In this document: piece by piece, positions 8,794 through 18,037 of the stretch
Numbering within the stretch: the first letter of the stretch is position 1
Layout: each line of letters opens with the position of its first letter
Source: Nostoc sp. CHAB 5836
Lineage (GTDB): Bacteria; Cyanobacteriota; Cyanobacteriia; Cyanobacteriales; Nostocaceae
DNA: 64,000 nucleotides
Reading direction: 5' to 3'
NCBI RefSeq assembly: GCF_020829445.1
Contig: NZ_JAIVFV010000009.1
Span: forward strand, 1-64,000
Made by a program: the position numbers and the translations under genes
Notes under the pieces: model-generated
What the model saw: the letters and a program-made list of their open reading frames with translations, nothing else
What the model was told of the DNA's origin: nothing
Database searches by the model: none

Positions 8794-9765
8794 ATGGAAA
8801 AAAACACCTTTGCTACATCAGCTTATATTGCTACTTCACCAAAGAGCGCCTTTGACTACCTTTGTAGTTTAAAAAACTTGGACGAATGGACACTTTACAG
8901 CCGAATGCAAGAGCAAGTTGACGAAGACACCTGGCTCGGAACTGCATCTGGATATCATAAAAATCTTTACTATCACGTTAAAAAACTAGAAAATCCGCTT
9001 TTCTACGGCATTGAGTGGCATTGCGGATTAGAGTATCAGAAATATTTTCAGGTTTACCCTGTTTTACTGTTTCCTACAGACTACATCGAGCCAGGAACAG
9101 ATGAAAAAGGTGTGTATTTTCACTGGTTGAGCTTTGTCGATCCCAAACGGCAGACTCAGATGATTATGCAGGGAATTCATACAGTACACACTTCCGAATG
9201 TCGTTCTCTCAAAGGTAATTTGGAACGCAAAGCTGGTCTGACCTCAGCAGCTAAAGGACGCCATCTTATTGATACAGACACCATTTATGTTGATGCCCCA
9301 ATTGAAATCGGCATTGAATACCTAAAAGACTTAAAAAACGTAGATCAGTGGGCGCACTTACTACGACCAAATGGTGATATTACTTCAGAATCAGGTGAAT
9401 TCAAAGATGAATATGACCAGAAAGTAAAAGTTTCAGTGCGAGTTCATAGTTTAAGCAAATATTACTTACTTGAACAAGAACACCTTTATCCAGATTACGA
9501 ATATTATCAGCGTTCTGTAGCACTACTTATTCCAACAGCTTATGCTTTCGCTGACCCAGAAGCTTCAGGTTTCATTCTGCATCGAATCACATTTTGGAAA
9601 GTAGATAACTCTGTAACCCACGGCAAACTTCAAATTGAAGACTTTGGCGCTGAGAGCATGAACATCAAACGTTTACTCGAAGCCAAAGCTGGCAACCTCA
9701 AATCATTTGACCGAGGAATGAGCTATCTGCCAAAAATTGAAGAGTCATTGGTCATTGGTCATTAG
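8794..9765 (+). CDS. scyC: ScyC, scytonemin monomer cyclase, duplicated fold
   Basis: A 323-residue protein. In the characterised pathway ScyC cyclises and decarboxylates the ScyA product to a tricyclic ketone. The sequence shows an internal duplication: ATSPKSAFDYLCSLKNLDEW near the N-terminus is mirrored by DAPIEIGIEYLKDLKNVDQW near residue 168, so the protein looks like two tandem START/SRPBCC-like halves. The ribosome site is AAGGAGTG, 7-8 bases before ATG. The last residues (ESLVIGH) are encoded by a 7-bp tandem repeat (TCATTGG/TCATTAG) that also supplies the stop codon, so the original C-terminus may have been a few residues different. Confidence 0.93.
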   Translation: MEKNTFATSAYIATSPKSAFDYLCSLKNLDEWTLYSRMQEQVDEDTWLGTASGYHKNLYYHVKKLENPLFYGIEWHCGLEYQKYFQVYPVLLFPTDYIEPGTDEKGVYFHWLSFVDPKRQTQMIMQGIHTVHTSECRSLKGNLERKAGLTSAAKGRHLIDTDTIYVDAPIEIGIEYLKDLKNVDQWAHLLRPNGDITSESGEFKDEYDQKVKVSVRVHSLSKYYLLEQEHLYPDYEYYQRSVALLIPTAYAFADPEASGFILHRITFWKVDNSVTHGKLQIEDFGAESMNIKRLLEAKAGNLKSFDRGMSYLPKIEESLVIGH

Positions 9766-9801
9766 TCATTAGTCATTAGTCATTGGTCATTGGTCACTTG
9801 T
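9744..9801. repeat. 7-bp tandem repeat (TCATTGG/TCATTAG)
   Basis: About eight head-to-tail heptamers begin inside the scyC 3' end and continue past its stop codon. This is the short tandemly repeated repetitive (STRR) DNA known from heterocystous cyanobacteria. It is followed at 9804-9860 by the palindromic module GTTCGCGTAGCGTCTCGTAG, and at 9880-9960 by the complementary-strand heptamers (ACAAAGG/ACAAATG). Confidence 0.8.
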
Positions 9802-9961
9802 ACTGAGCGTTCGCGTAGCGTCTCGTAGAGAAGTCGTTGGCGCAGCCTCTCCAAGAGTTGTATTGGTCATTGGTTAACTAACAAAGGACAAAATATGAAC
9901 CTGAATCAACTAACAAAGGACAAAGGACAAAAGACAAATGACTAATGACAAAGGACAAAAC

Positions 9962-11302
9962 ATGAAACTAAAACACCTTACAATTACTTTCCTCACCTTT
10001 TGTGTTGCCGCTTTTTCGGGAATGAAAACCGCATCAGCCGGCTCATTTTCAGTAATCGCCGACGGTTTATATAATGCCGGAGGTTTGAGCTTTGGCCCCG
10101 ATGGCAATCTCTATATTACAGAAGCGGGAATTGGGGGAAATGGGGCTTGTGTTCCCCCAGGAAGTGGTCAAGGAGATTCTTTATGTTATGGCAAAAGTGG
10201 TGCAGTTACCAAAATTGACAATGGTAAAACTGAGCGGATACTTACAGGACTTCCTTCCTTAGCATTACCAGATGGTACTGGAGCCGGTGGCCCTCGTGAC
10301 ATTAAATTTGATGCTACTGGTAAACCTTACGTTCTGATTGGGTATGCAGCTAATCCGGCCTTTCGCGATCGCAATTTAGGTTACACTGACCTCGGTAAAA
10401 TCATCGCTCCCGACTTTAATACCAATTCCTGGACGAGTGTTGCTGACTTAGCTAACTATGAACTCGCCAATAATCCCGATGGTAGTGATGTTAGTAGCAA
10501 TCCCTTGGGTTTTGTGATCGATGGCAATAACTTAGTTGCAGTTGATGCAGGTGCAAATACCTTGCTACGTGTTAATACGGTTGGTGGTAATTTGCAAGCT
10601 ATTACCAGCTTTCCCCAAGACATATTAACTAATCCAGTATTTCCACCCTCTAATTCCCGATCCAATGAACCGTCACAGGTGGGATCTCAAGGTGAAGTGG
10701 TGCGATCGCAGTTTGCAACTCAACCAGTACCTTCAGGTGTGGCAAAAGGGGCTGATGGCGCTTACTATGTCAGCCAATTTACTGGCTTTCCTTTCGCAGA
10801 AGGTGAGGCAAAAATCTATCGAGTCGGTGCTGATGGTAAACCAACAGTCTTCGCTGATGGTTTTACCCAACTCACAGACTTGGAATTTGATTCTGAGGGT
10901 AATTTATATGCTTTGCAATACGCTAATGAGTCAGCTTGGAAGGGTAATTTTGATGGTTCTGTGATCAAAATAGCTACCGATGGGACACGCACAACTCTTC
11001 TGAGTGGCAATGGATTAGAGTCACCTAGCGCCTTGACTATTGGTGCTGATGGTGCAGTATACGTCACAAACCGAAGCGATCGCCCAGGAGTTGGACAAGT
11101 TCTCAGAATTGAAAATACCCAGTCTGTTCCTGAACCTGATTCTATTTTAGGCGCATTAGCGATCGGTGCTTTCGGCGTTGGTTGGTTGCACAAGAAAAAA
11201 GCCGCAAACTTCCGACAAAGGGAGTCGTGGCGGTCAAGTCAAGAGTTTCAAACCAATCCTGCGTTCTTCAAAGACTGGGATTCGTTGTCTTTAAAACCAT
11301 AA
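9962..11302 (+). CDS. scyD: ScyD, exported NHL/beta-propeller protein with PEP-CTERM
   Basis: 446 residues from the ATG at 9962. An in-frame ATG at 9938 would only add residues read from the 7-bp repeat. A Sec signal peptide (about 1-27, ending ASA) leads into a ScyD/ScyE-type propeller with repeated FGPDGNLYITE-like blades. The PEP-CTERM signature VPEP starts about 70 residues before the end, followed by a hydrophobic helix and HKKK. ScyD is a conserved scytonemin gene placed in the periplasm in models of late assembly; its reaction is unproven. Oddly, about 30 further residues follow the basic cluster, whereas PEP-CTERM proteins normally end there. scyE follows after 36 bp and is a clear paralogue. 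Confidence 0.92.
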   Translation: MKLKHLTITFLTFCVAAFSGMKTASAGSFSVIADGLYNAGGLSFGPDGNLYITEAGIGGNGACVPPGSGQGDSLCYGKSGAVTKIDNGKTERILTGLPSLALPDGTGAGGPRDIKFDATGKPYVLIGYAANPAFRDRNLGYTDLGKIIAPDFNTNSWTSVADLANYELANNPDGSDVSSNPLGFVIDGNNLVAVDAGANTLLRVNTVGGNLQAITSFPQDILTNPVFPPSNSRSNEPSQVGSQGEVVRSQFATQPVPSGVAKGADGAYYVSQFTGFPFAEGEAKIYRVGADGKPTVFADGFTQLTDLEFDSEGNLYALQYANESAWKGNFDGSVIKIATDGTRTTLLSGNGLESPSALTIGADGAVYVTNRSDRPGVGQVLRIENTQSVPEPDSILGALAIGAFGVGWLHKKKAANFRQRESWRSSQEFQTNPAFFKDWDSLSLKP

Positions 11303-11338
11303 AAGTTTCCACTTATTTAACTCTCAATCTCCAAAGGT

Positions 11339-12745
11339 ATGAAACTCAAGTCATTTGCTCTTACATCTGTTACATTTTGTTTTGCTGCTATTTGTGGAAC
11401 GCCATCTGTACAAGCTGCAACACTAACGACAATTGTCGATGGAATCAGTAATGCACGGGCTAATAGCTTTGGCCCTGATGGAAGTCTATACGTAGCAGAA
11501 CCAGGTATAGGAGGAAATGGGAATTGCCAGCCATCTCCAAGTACAATATTTCAGCCTCTTTGTGTAGGCAATACTGGTTCACTCGTTAAAGTCTCACCAG
11601 ACGGCACCAAAACGCGTTTACTCACTAACTTTCAGTCTGTCGCAGAACAACCCTCCGGCAACCAAGGAGCTGGTATTCAAGACCTGCAATTCGACTCTTT
11701 GGGAAATGCTTATCTTTTAACTGGGTTTGCTGGATATCCTGGAAACCGCGATCAAGAAACACTTGAACTTGGTTCTAAATACCCTATCCCAGCAACGCAA
11801 CTTAACGTTTTCCCGCCATCCCCACCCGATAAAGTTTTGAATGCCCCGAAGTTAGCACAACTATACAAAGTTGACCTGAATACCGGCTCTCTCAACAGTA
11901 TTTTCGACTTTGGCAAGTATGAAATTATCAACAATCCAGATGGTCAAGATGTAGTTACCAATCCCTACGATCTAACTATCGGTGGCGATACTGCTTATGT
12001 CGTTGATGGCGGTGGAAACACTGCTTACAAAATTAAACTTGATGGCAGTGACTCTGAAGCGATCGCAATTCCGAAGAAAATCCTTAGCGCCTCAGTATTG
12101 CCATCTGCGCCACCAGGGCAAGAGTTACCTCCAGACCTAGTAGAGTTGCTTCCAGGGCTAGTAGAACAGCTTCCTGGAGGGCAAATAGCCATTCAATCAG
12201 TACCAACGGGTGGCGCAGTTGGCCCCGATGGAGCTTTATACGTTGGTGAATATACGGGTTTTCCTTATCCAGAAGATCAATCACGGATTTTCCGCATTGG
12301 CGACGATGGAAAGCCAGAGGTTTTTCTAGATGGGTTTACGCACATCACCGACCTAACTTTTGATGAGAAAGGCAATTTGCTGGTCTTACAGTTCAGTGAC
12401 GAGTCCCAGTTAAACGGTGACATCACAAATCTACCTGGTTCTCTGATCGAAGTTGCTCCTGATGGCACTCGCACAATACTAGTTGCAGCAGGTGAAGGAT
12501 TAGATTCAGCTGATGGAATAGATATTGGCCCTGACGGCAAGATTTATATTACCAACCGTGGTGTCGGCCCAAAAAACGGGCAGGTTGTTCGGGTGGATGG
12601 TCTTGTTACACAAAAAGTCCCCGAACCTGGTTCAATAGTTGGCTTACTAGCACTTGCTAGTGTAGGCGCAACTGCTGCGATCGCCAAGCGCAAACGCCAA
12701 CACAACTTGGGTGAAGAGTTACTACCCAAAGCAGAGATAGTCTAA
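11339..12745 (+). CDS. scyE: ScyE, exported NHL/beta-propeller protein with PEP-CTERM
   Basis: 468 residues, paralogous to ScyD (shared blade SFGPDGSLYVAEPGIGGNG). Signal peptide about 1-23, then propeller blades, then VPEPGSIVGLLALASVG and a basic end KRKRQ, the PEP-CTERM layout. A Pro/Leu-rich insertion around residues 255-285 holds a small tandem duplication (LPPDLVELLPG/LVEQLPGG) absent from ScyD. It is known as a core scytonemin gene whose product is thought to act in the periplasm; the catalytic role is not established. It lies between scyD and scyF and is probably co-transcribed with them. Confidence 0.92.
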   Translation: MKLKSFALTSVTFCFAAICGTPSVQAATLTTIVDGISNARANSFGPDGSLYVAEPGIGGNGNCQPSPSTIFQPLCVGNTGSLVKVSPDGTKTRLLTNFQSVAEQPSGNQGAGIQDLQFDSLGNAYLLTGFAGYPGNRDQETLELGSKYPIPATQLNVFPPSPPDKVLNAPKLAQLYKVDLNTGSLNSIFDFGKYEIINNPDGQDVVTNPYDLTIGGDTAYVVDGGGNTAYKIKLDGSDSEAIAIPKKILSASVLPSAPPGQELPPDLVELLPGLVEQLPGGQIAIQSVPTGGAVGPDGALYVGEYTGFPYPEDQSRIFRIGDDGKPEVFLDGFTHITDLTFDEKGNLLVLQFSDESQLNGDITNLPGSLIEVAPDGTRTILVAAGEGLDSADGIDIGPDGKIYITNRGVGPKNGQVVRVDGLVTQKVPEPGSIVGLLALASVGATAAIAKRKRQHNLGEELLPKAEIV

Positions 12746-12916
12746 TTCCTCATTACCTGGTGTCAGGTAATGGTTAGAAAATAGGCTGCTGCCTCACAGA
12801 GAAAGTTGCATTTCAAACAAGACACAGCAGCCCAAATTTTAGAGTCCTCAAACCGGGACTAGGAACAAAATGAGTCTAGGAAAGAGTATAACCCATACAA
12901 CCAGGACTTAAAACTC

Positions 12917-14086
12917 ATGGGATTAGTCAAAAATTTGTCAGTTGCTATTCTCGGTGTTGGATTCACCATATTGGCAACATCTGCACAAGCCAAGGCTGTA
13001 ACATTAACTTACGACAGTAGTATTGGTAGCCCTGGATTTGGGCCTGGGCAGTTGTTTGTTCCCCAAGGCATAACGGTAAATGACACCGGGAACATCCTTA
13101 TAAGTAATGGTCGCGGTCTTAACCCCGACGGCACTTTTAACCCAAACATCGGTAACAAAGTTGAAGTATTCAGCCCTCAAGGTAGTTATATTGGAGCGAT
13201 CGGCGAGGGTGGTAAAGGGCCTGGACAATTTGACGAACCATCGGCTCTAGAAATCTCCCCGCAAACAGGGAATTTATATGTAGGTGATGTTTTCAACAAC
13301 CGCGTTAATGTCTTTGATCGCCAGGGTAACTTTATTAAATCATTTGGTGAGTTTGGCGGTTTAATCCCAGGTAGAGCTTTCTTTGGCCCATCTGGTGTGA
13401 CATTTGACAAAACTGGCAATGTGTATATAGGCGATTTTAGCGGCGACAAGATCAATAAATACACTAAAGACGGCGAACTAATTGGTAGTATTGGTAGCTC
13501 TGGCACTCAACCTGGGCAGTTTCAAGGCCCAGCAGGTGTAAGAATTTCCCCAGTCAGTGGCAATTTTTATGTTAGCGACCAGTTTAACAACCGCGTCCAA
13601 GTACTCGACCCAGAAGGGAAACCGCTCTTAACATTTGGCAAACAAGGCAATGGAGATGGCGAGTTTAATCAGCCCATCGGCTTAGAAGTAGACGAGTTTG
13701 AGAATATTTATGTGGCTGATTCTATCAACAGCCGCGTTCAAGTATTCGATAAAAACGGTAACTTCCTGACAGCTTATGGTAAACCTGCCGCAGCAACACC
13801 ACCACAACTAGGTCAGCCACCCTTTGGCAATCCCCTCGACCTCACACCAGGTACATTTAACTGGACAGGTGGCACAAGCTACAAAGATGGTAAGCTTTAT
13901 GTCGGCGATTTCTTTCAAGGTCGCGTCCAAGTGTTAAACGTAGAAGGCAGAAGACAAGTGCCGGAACCTAGTTCAACATTGGGTTTGGCATTACTTGGAC
14001 TAGGCGCTGCTACCGTCACATTACGGAAACGTGGGCAACAAAAGCCAGTCTTCAGTTTAGAAAAGGAACTACAAAATAATTACTAA
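12917..14086 (+). CDS. scyF: ScyF, exported NHL-repeat protein with PEP-CTERM
   Basis: 389 residues: signal peptide about 1-26 (ending AQA), then five to six NHL repeats of the form GQFxxPxGIxV....NIYVADxxNxRVQVFDxxG, then VPEPSSTLGLALLGLGAA and RKRGQQ as PEP-CTERM. The blades are more regular than in ScyD and ScyE. ScyF is a conserved scytonemin gene, predicted periplasmic; it may dimerise or handle monomers outside the membrane, which is inference. It follows scyE after 171 bp. Heptamer repeats (TTCGTAA) begin directly at its stop codon. Confidence 0.92.
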   Translation: MGLVKNLSVAILGVGFTILATSAQAKAVTLTYDSSIGSPGFGPGQLFVPQGITVNDTGNILISNGRGLNPDGTFNPNIGNKVEVFSPQGSYIGAIGEGGKGPGQFDEPSALEISPQTGNLYVGDVFNNRVNVFDRQGNFIKSFGEFGGLIPGRAFFGPSGVTFDKTGNVYIGDFSGDKINKYTKDGELIGSIGSSGTQPGQFQGPAGVRISPVSGNFYVSDQFNNRVQVLDPEGKPLLTFGKQGNGDGEFNQPIGLEVDEFENIYVADSINSRVQVFDKNGNFLTAYGKPAAATPPQLGQPPFGNPLDLTPGTFNWTGGTSYKDGKLYVGDFFQGRVQVLNVEGRRQVPEPSSTLGLALLGLGAATVTLRKRGQQKPVFSLEKELQNNY

Positions 14087-14775
14087 TTCGTAATTCGTAA
14101 TTCGTAATTAATAAGTTTCGCAGTAGGGTGACACAGTTAAAGTCATGCAATAAATTTTTTTGTGGTATGGGCAAGATCATTGGTATCTACTTTTGCTAGA
14201 AATCTTTTATCTGTTGGCTTCCACCCCGCCCTGAAATAAATTTCAGCGGCTCATAGCTAAAGTCTACTTCAGTACACTAAAAATTTTTCCGATTATTAGT
14301 CATCTTTTAGATGACTTCAGCTATTAGCAAGGAACTTCAGTTCCTTGCGGGACATAACTCAATACGCTTGGCTTTGTGGATAATTGTAGGTTGGGTTGAA
14401 CTTTAGTGAAACCCAACAAATACCCGAAAATGTTGGGTTTCGTTCCTCAACCCAACCTACGCAAATTTATTTTTACGGCTTAACCCAAGCGTATTGGGAC
14501 ATAACTTTCACGTTAAGTTGACACCAATGGCGAGACGCCCATCCCACAAGAGTTTTCTAATGCACTCTTTTAGGTGCGTCACCACAGTAGGGTGCGTTAT
14601 GCCCTTGGCTAACGCACCATCTCAATAATTTCAGTGCCGTACTCTCGTTAGTAACACATTCTACAAAGGTGTCTACGAAAATTTCAGGTTATTAAATCCG
14701 GAATAAGGGAGATAAAAACTGGTTAATACAATAAAGCCAACATTTATGAAGGTGCTTCCAGGACATTAACAACTC
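14087..14775. other. scyF-glycosyltransferase spacer made of repeats
   Basis: In order: TAATTCG heptamers (14087-14110); a segment like the one inserted at 23993-24112 (around 14240-14350); an inverted repeat around GTTGGGTT (about 14355-14490) that recurs in opposite orientation at 31885-32065; an end of another element with TTCACGTTAAGTTGACACC (about 14506); and GGTGCGTTA hairpin DNA. I see no gene. A promoter for the following glycosyltransferase could lie within 14640-14775. Confidence 0.5.
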
Positions 14776-16065
14776 ATGCGCATTCTGATTTATTCATACA
14801 ACTATCATCCAGAACCAATTGGTATTGCACCTTTGATGACTGAACTAGCAGAAGGACTGGTGAAGCGAGGGCATCAAGTGCGGGTAATCACAGGTATGCC
14901 TAACTATCCTCAGCGTCAGATTTACGATCGCTATCGGGGTAAACTATACGTTACTGAACATAAAAATGGTGTTAAAATTCAGCGTAGTTACCTGCGGATT
15001 AAGTCTAAACCTAACCTTGTAGATCGGCTACTCCTAGAGTTGAGTTTTGTTTTTACGAGTTTGCCACAAGCCCTCAAGGGCGAACGTCCTGATGTAATCC
15101 TCTTAACAGTGCCACCCTTACTAGTTTGCTTACCTGCAACCTTAATAGCTTGGCTATATAACTGTCCAATAGTGCTGAATGTGCAAGATATTCTCCCGGA
15201 AGCTGCTGTGCGTGTTGGGCTAATTAAAAATAAGTTAATGATTTTCGCTCTGGAAGCTTTAGAAAAATTTGCCTACCGAACTGCACACACCATTAGTGTG
15301 ATTGCCGATGGCTTTGTAGATAATTTAATAAATAAGGGTGTACCTGCTAATAAAATTGCCTGTATTCCCAATTGGGTAAACCTAAATTTTATCCGCCCTT
15401 TACCGCCGGAGAACAACTCTTGGAGAGCGACCCATCAACTCGATGGTAAATTTGTAGTTCTTTATTCAGGTAATATTGCTCTCACTCAAGGTTTGGAAAC
15501 AGTAATAGAAGCAGCAGCTCGGTTGCGTCATATTAATGATATTGTTTTTGTCGTAGCAGGGGAATCCCAAGCTCTCAAAAAGTTACAAAAACATTGTGTT
15601 GATTGTGGTGCAGATAACGTTTTGCTTTTGCCATTGCAACCGCGAGAAAAACTACCGCAAATGTTAGCAGCCGCCGATATCGGGTTGATTGTGCAAAAGT
15701 GCAATGTGATTTCCTTCAATATGCCTTCTAAAATACCACTCTTGTTAGCCAGTGGTCGCCCAATTGTCGGTTCAGTTCCCGGCGCTGGTACTGCTGCCAA
15801 AGCTATCCGAGAAAGTGGTGGTGGTATTATCGTTGAACCAGAATCAGCAGATGCTTTAGCTGCTGCGGTATTGGATTTATATGATCGACCGGAACTAGCA
15901 GCAAAATTAGGGCGCAAAGGCAGAAAGTTTGCGGTGGAAAACTATTGCTTTGAGCAAGCGCTAGATCAGTATGAAGAGTTATTTTCTCATGTGATTGCCA
16001 AAGAAGCAACAACTTTGGATATCTTGCCCGAAATGAGTTCTAAGGAATCATTTGTTGATATTTGA
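14776..16065 (+). CDS. GT4-family glycosyltransferase in scytonemin locus
   Basis: 429 residues with the GT-B fold. The N-terminal half starts MRILIYSYNYHPEPIGIAP, typical of WcaI/WbuB-like enzymes; the C-terminal half has the donor-site pattern with SGNIALTQGLE and, late, GGGIIVEPESADALAAAV. No membrane segment is obvious beyond a hydrophobic stretch near residue 120. Position and type match the glycosyltransferase that follows scyF in Nostoc loci (NpR1270). It may glycosylate scytonemin or sheath polysaccharide; the substrate is unknown. A 689-bp repeat-filled gap precedes it and 232 bp of repeat DNA follows before tyrA. Confidence 0.9.
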   Translation: MRILIYSYNYHPEPIGIAPLMTELAEGLVKRGHQVRVITGMPNYPQRQIYDRYRGKLYVTEHKNGVKIQRSYLRIKSKPNLVDRLLLELSFVFTSLPQALKGERPDVILLTVPPLLVCLPATLIAWLYNCPIVLNVQDILPEAAVRVGLIKNKLMIFALEALEKFAYRTAHTISVIADGFVDNLINKGVPANKIACIPNWVNLNFIRPLPPENNSWRATHQLDGKFVVLYSGNIALTQGLETVIEAAARLRHINDIVFVVAGESQALKKLQKHCVDCGADNVLLLPLQPREKLPQMLAAADIGLIVQKCNVISFNMPSKIPLLLASGRPIVGSVPGAGTAAKAIRESGGGIIVEPESADALAAAVLDLYDRPELAAKLGRKGRKFAVENYCFEQALDQYEELFSHVIAKEATTLDILPEMSSKESFVDI

Positions 16066-16297
16066 AATTTGGGAATGGGGACTACGTACAGCTTTGTGTA
16101 AAATTGTGGTGAATTGAGGGTTGAATTTTAAACGCAGAGGGGCGCAAAGGGAAGCGCATAGGCGCTTCTCTACGAGACGCTACGCGAACGCCTTCCCGTA
16201 GGGTAGGAACGCAAAGAGAATTCGCGAGTTACAAAATGTAGTTAGGAATTATTTTAATGCTTGATATCCAATTCTAGAGTAAAACGACTTTTACAAT

Positions 16298-17380
16298 ATG
16301 AATGACTTATTAGATCAGCTGAAAAAAAGTGACGAAGACTTAATTGCCTTACTGAGCGATCGCTTATCATTATTAGCAGCATCAGAACAACCTTCTTTAG
16401 ATGAACAATTGGCTGATGTGGCCCCCCTACTCGCACAAGCTGGTATTCCTCAGTCTGTTTGGGTGAGTGTGCTGAAGTGTTGTCACGCTACTCTGACTCA
16501 TAAGTATCCGACAAATCATGTCAGCCCCCGAAAAGTTACGATCATCGGTGGACACGGCAGAATGGGGAGATTATTTCAAGAGCAACTTTCCCTAGTAGGG
16601 CACAATGTTAGCGTTCTCGAACATGAGGATTGGAAATACGCAAAGCAACTGTTGAATCAGGTACAATTAGTTTTAGTAAGTGTTCCCATTGAACAGACAG
16701 TTGATGTTATTAAGCGTGCAGCTAAATATCTGGCTCCAACTACAGCTTTGTGCGATATCACGAGTATTAAAACACAGGCAAATCAAGCAATGCTTGAACA
16801 CCATTCCGGCCCAGTTATGGGTTTACATCCGATGTTTGGGCCAAATATCAAATCGTTCTTTGGACAAAAAGTGGTGATATGTCCAGGTCGGAACGATGAT
16901 TCATTTCAATGGTTATTGGACTTTATTAAAGGTCAAGGTGGAGAGTTGATTGTTTGCACGCCTGAAGAACATGATCAAATGATGGTGATTGTTCAAGCTA
17001 CCCAGCACTTCTGTAGATTTAGTCTTGGCGTTTTCTTCGCAGAAGCAAGAATTGACATAGAACAGACCTTAAGGATGTCAACTCCTAACTACCGTCAAGA
17101 AATTGATATTGTTAAACGTTTGTTTTCCCAAAACCCTCAGTTATGCGTCGATATTATGCTAGCTACAGAAGAAAGGTGTGATAAAATTAGCTTTTTAGCT
17201 AATACTTACAGCCGTTTGGCGAAACTGGTGGCGAGGAAAGATAGAGAAGCATTAATTGAAGAATTTGAAAATGCTCAAAGCTTTTTTGAAGAGAAAATAA
17301 ATACTTTTCTACAGCCTTTAAATACAATGGCTATCCAACGAGATTTCCAGCCACAAATGCACACCAATATTAGCATTTAA
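16298..17380 (+). CDS. tyrA: TyrA, prephenate dehydrogenase with vestigial chorismate mutase domain
   Basis: 360 residues, arranged like the bifunctional enterobacterial T-protein. An AroQ-like helical N-terminus (about 1-70) is joined to a Rossmann prephenate dehydrogenase (GGHGRMGRLF near residue 84; HPMFGP at 177-182). The dehydrogenase yields p-hydroxyphenylpyruvate, the second substrate of ScyA. The mutase part keeps LLxxLSDRLxLLA but appears shortened and lacks the Lys and most of the Arg positions expected in AroQ active sites, so mutase activity is doubtful. The gene is followed 12 bp later by dsbA. Confidence 0.9.
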   Translation: MNDLLDQLKKSDEDLIALLSDRLSLLAASEQPSLDEQLADVAPLLAQAGIPQSVWVSVLKCCHATLTHKYPTNHVSPRKVTIIGGHGRMGRLFQEQLSLVGHNVSVLEHEDWKYAKQLLNQVQLVLVSVPIEQTVDVIKRAAKYLAPTTALCDITSIKTQANQAMLEHHSGPVMGLHPMFGPNIKSFFGQKVVICPGRNDDSFQWLLDFIKGQGGELIVCTPEEHDQMMVIVQATQHFCRFSLGVFFAEARIDIEQTLRMSTPNYRQEIDIVKRLFSQNPQLCVDIMLATEERCDKISFLANTYSRLAKLVARKDREALIEEFENAQSFFEEKINTFLQPLNTMAIQRDFQPQMHTNISI

Positions 17381-17392
17381 GTAACAAAAACT

Positions 17393-18037
17393 ATGCTGAT
17401 AGACATCTTTCATGATCCCGTTTGCCCTTGGTGCAGAATTGGTAAAAAACATCTGTTTGATGCACTGGCACAACTGCAAAAAGAAGAAATAAATATCCGT
17501 TGGCATCCTTTTCTTCTGGACAATACTGTTCCTGCTGACGGGTACGAATTTCGTAGCTTTATGCAAAATAGAAAAGGCATGAAAGCAGAAGAACTGCAAC
17601 AGATGTTTGATACTACCCAACGCGCAGCTGAAGCGGCTGGAGTTAAGTTAGATTTTGAAAAAATTCGTTTAGCTGTTAATACTAAGCTTGCTCACCAACT
17701 GATTGCACTTGCGCCTGCAAAGGTAAAAAACGATATCGTCGAAGCTATTTATAAAGCTTATTTTGAAGATGGTTTGAACATCGGAGATATTGACGTTATT
17801 GTTGCCATCGGTGCAGCATATCATCTGGATGCTAGGGAATTAAAGTTGCAATTAAATGATCATAATCTGATTGATGCAGTTGTTGCTGAATCTACATTCG
17901 CTCGGTTAAATGGCATCAACAGCGTGCCGTTCTTTGTCATCAATAACAAAGTCAAGGTAAATGGTTCTCACTCGGTAGAGGTATTCCTGGAAAATTTGAA
18001 TCGTGCTGCACTTTTAAATATACCTGCAAAAATATGA
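17393..18037 (+). CDS. dsbA: DsbA/FrnE-family thiol oxidoreductase
   Basis: 214 residues, thioredoxin fold with a helical insertion, active site C11-P-W-C14 in HDPVCPWCRIGKK, and a late cis-Pro region at SVPFF. There is no signal peptide, so it is probably cytoplasmic like FrnE/2-hydroxychromene-isomerase-type members. A DsbA-like gene at this position is a known part of Nostoc scytonemin loci (NpR1268), with unproven role. Its stop overlaps the start of aroB in an ATGA, which argues for translational coupling. Confidence 0.9.
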   Translation: MLIDIFHDPVCPWCRIGKKHLFDALAQLQKEEINIRWHPFLLDNTVPADGYEFRSFMQNRKGMKAEELQQMFDTTQRAAEAAGVKLDFEKIRLAVNTKLAHQLIALAPAKVKNDIVEAIYKAYFEDGLNIGDIDVIVAIGAAYHLDARELKLQLNDHNLIDAVVAESTFARLNGINSVPFFVINNKVKVNGSHSVEVFLENLNRAALLNIPAKI

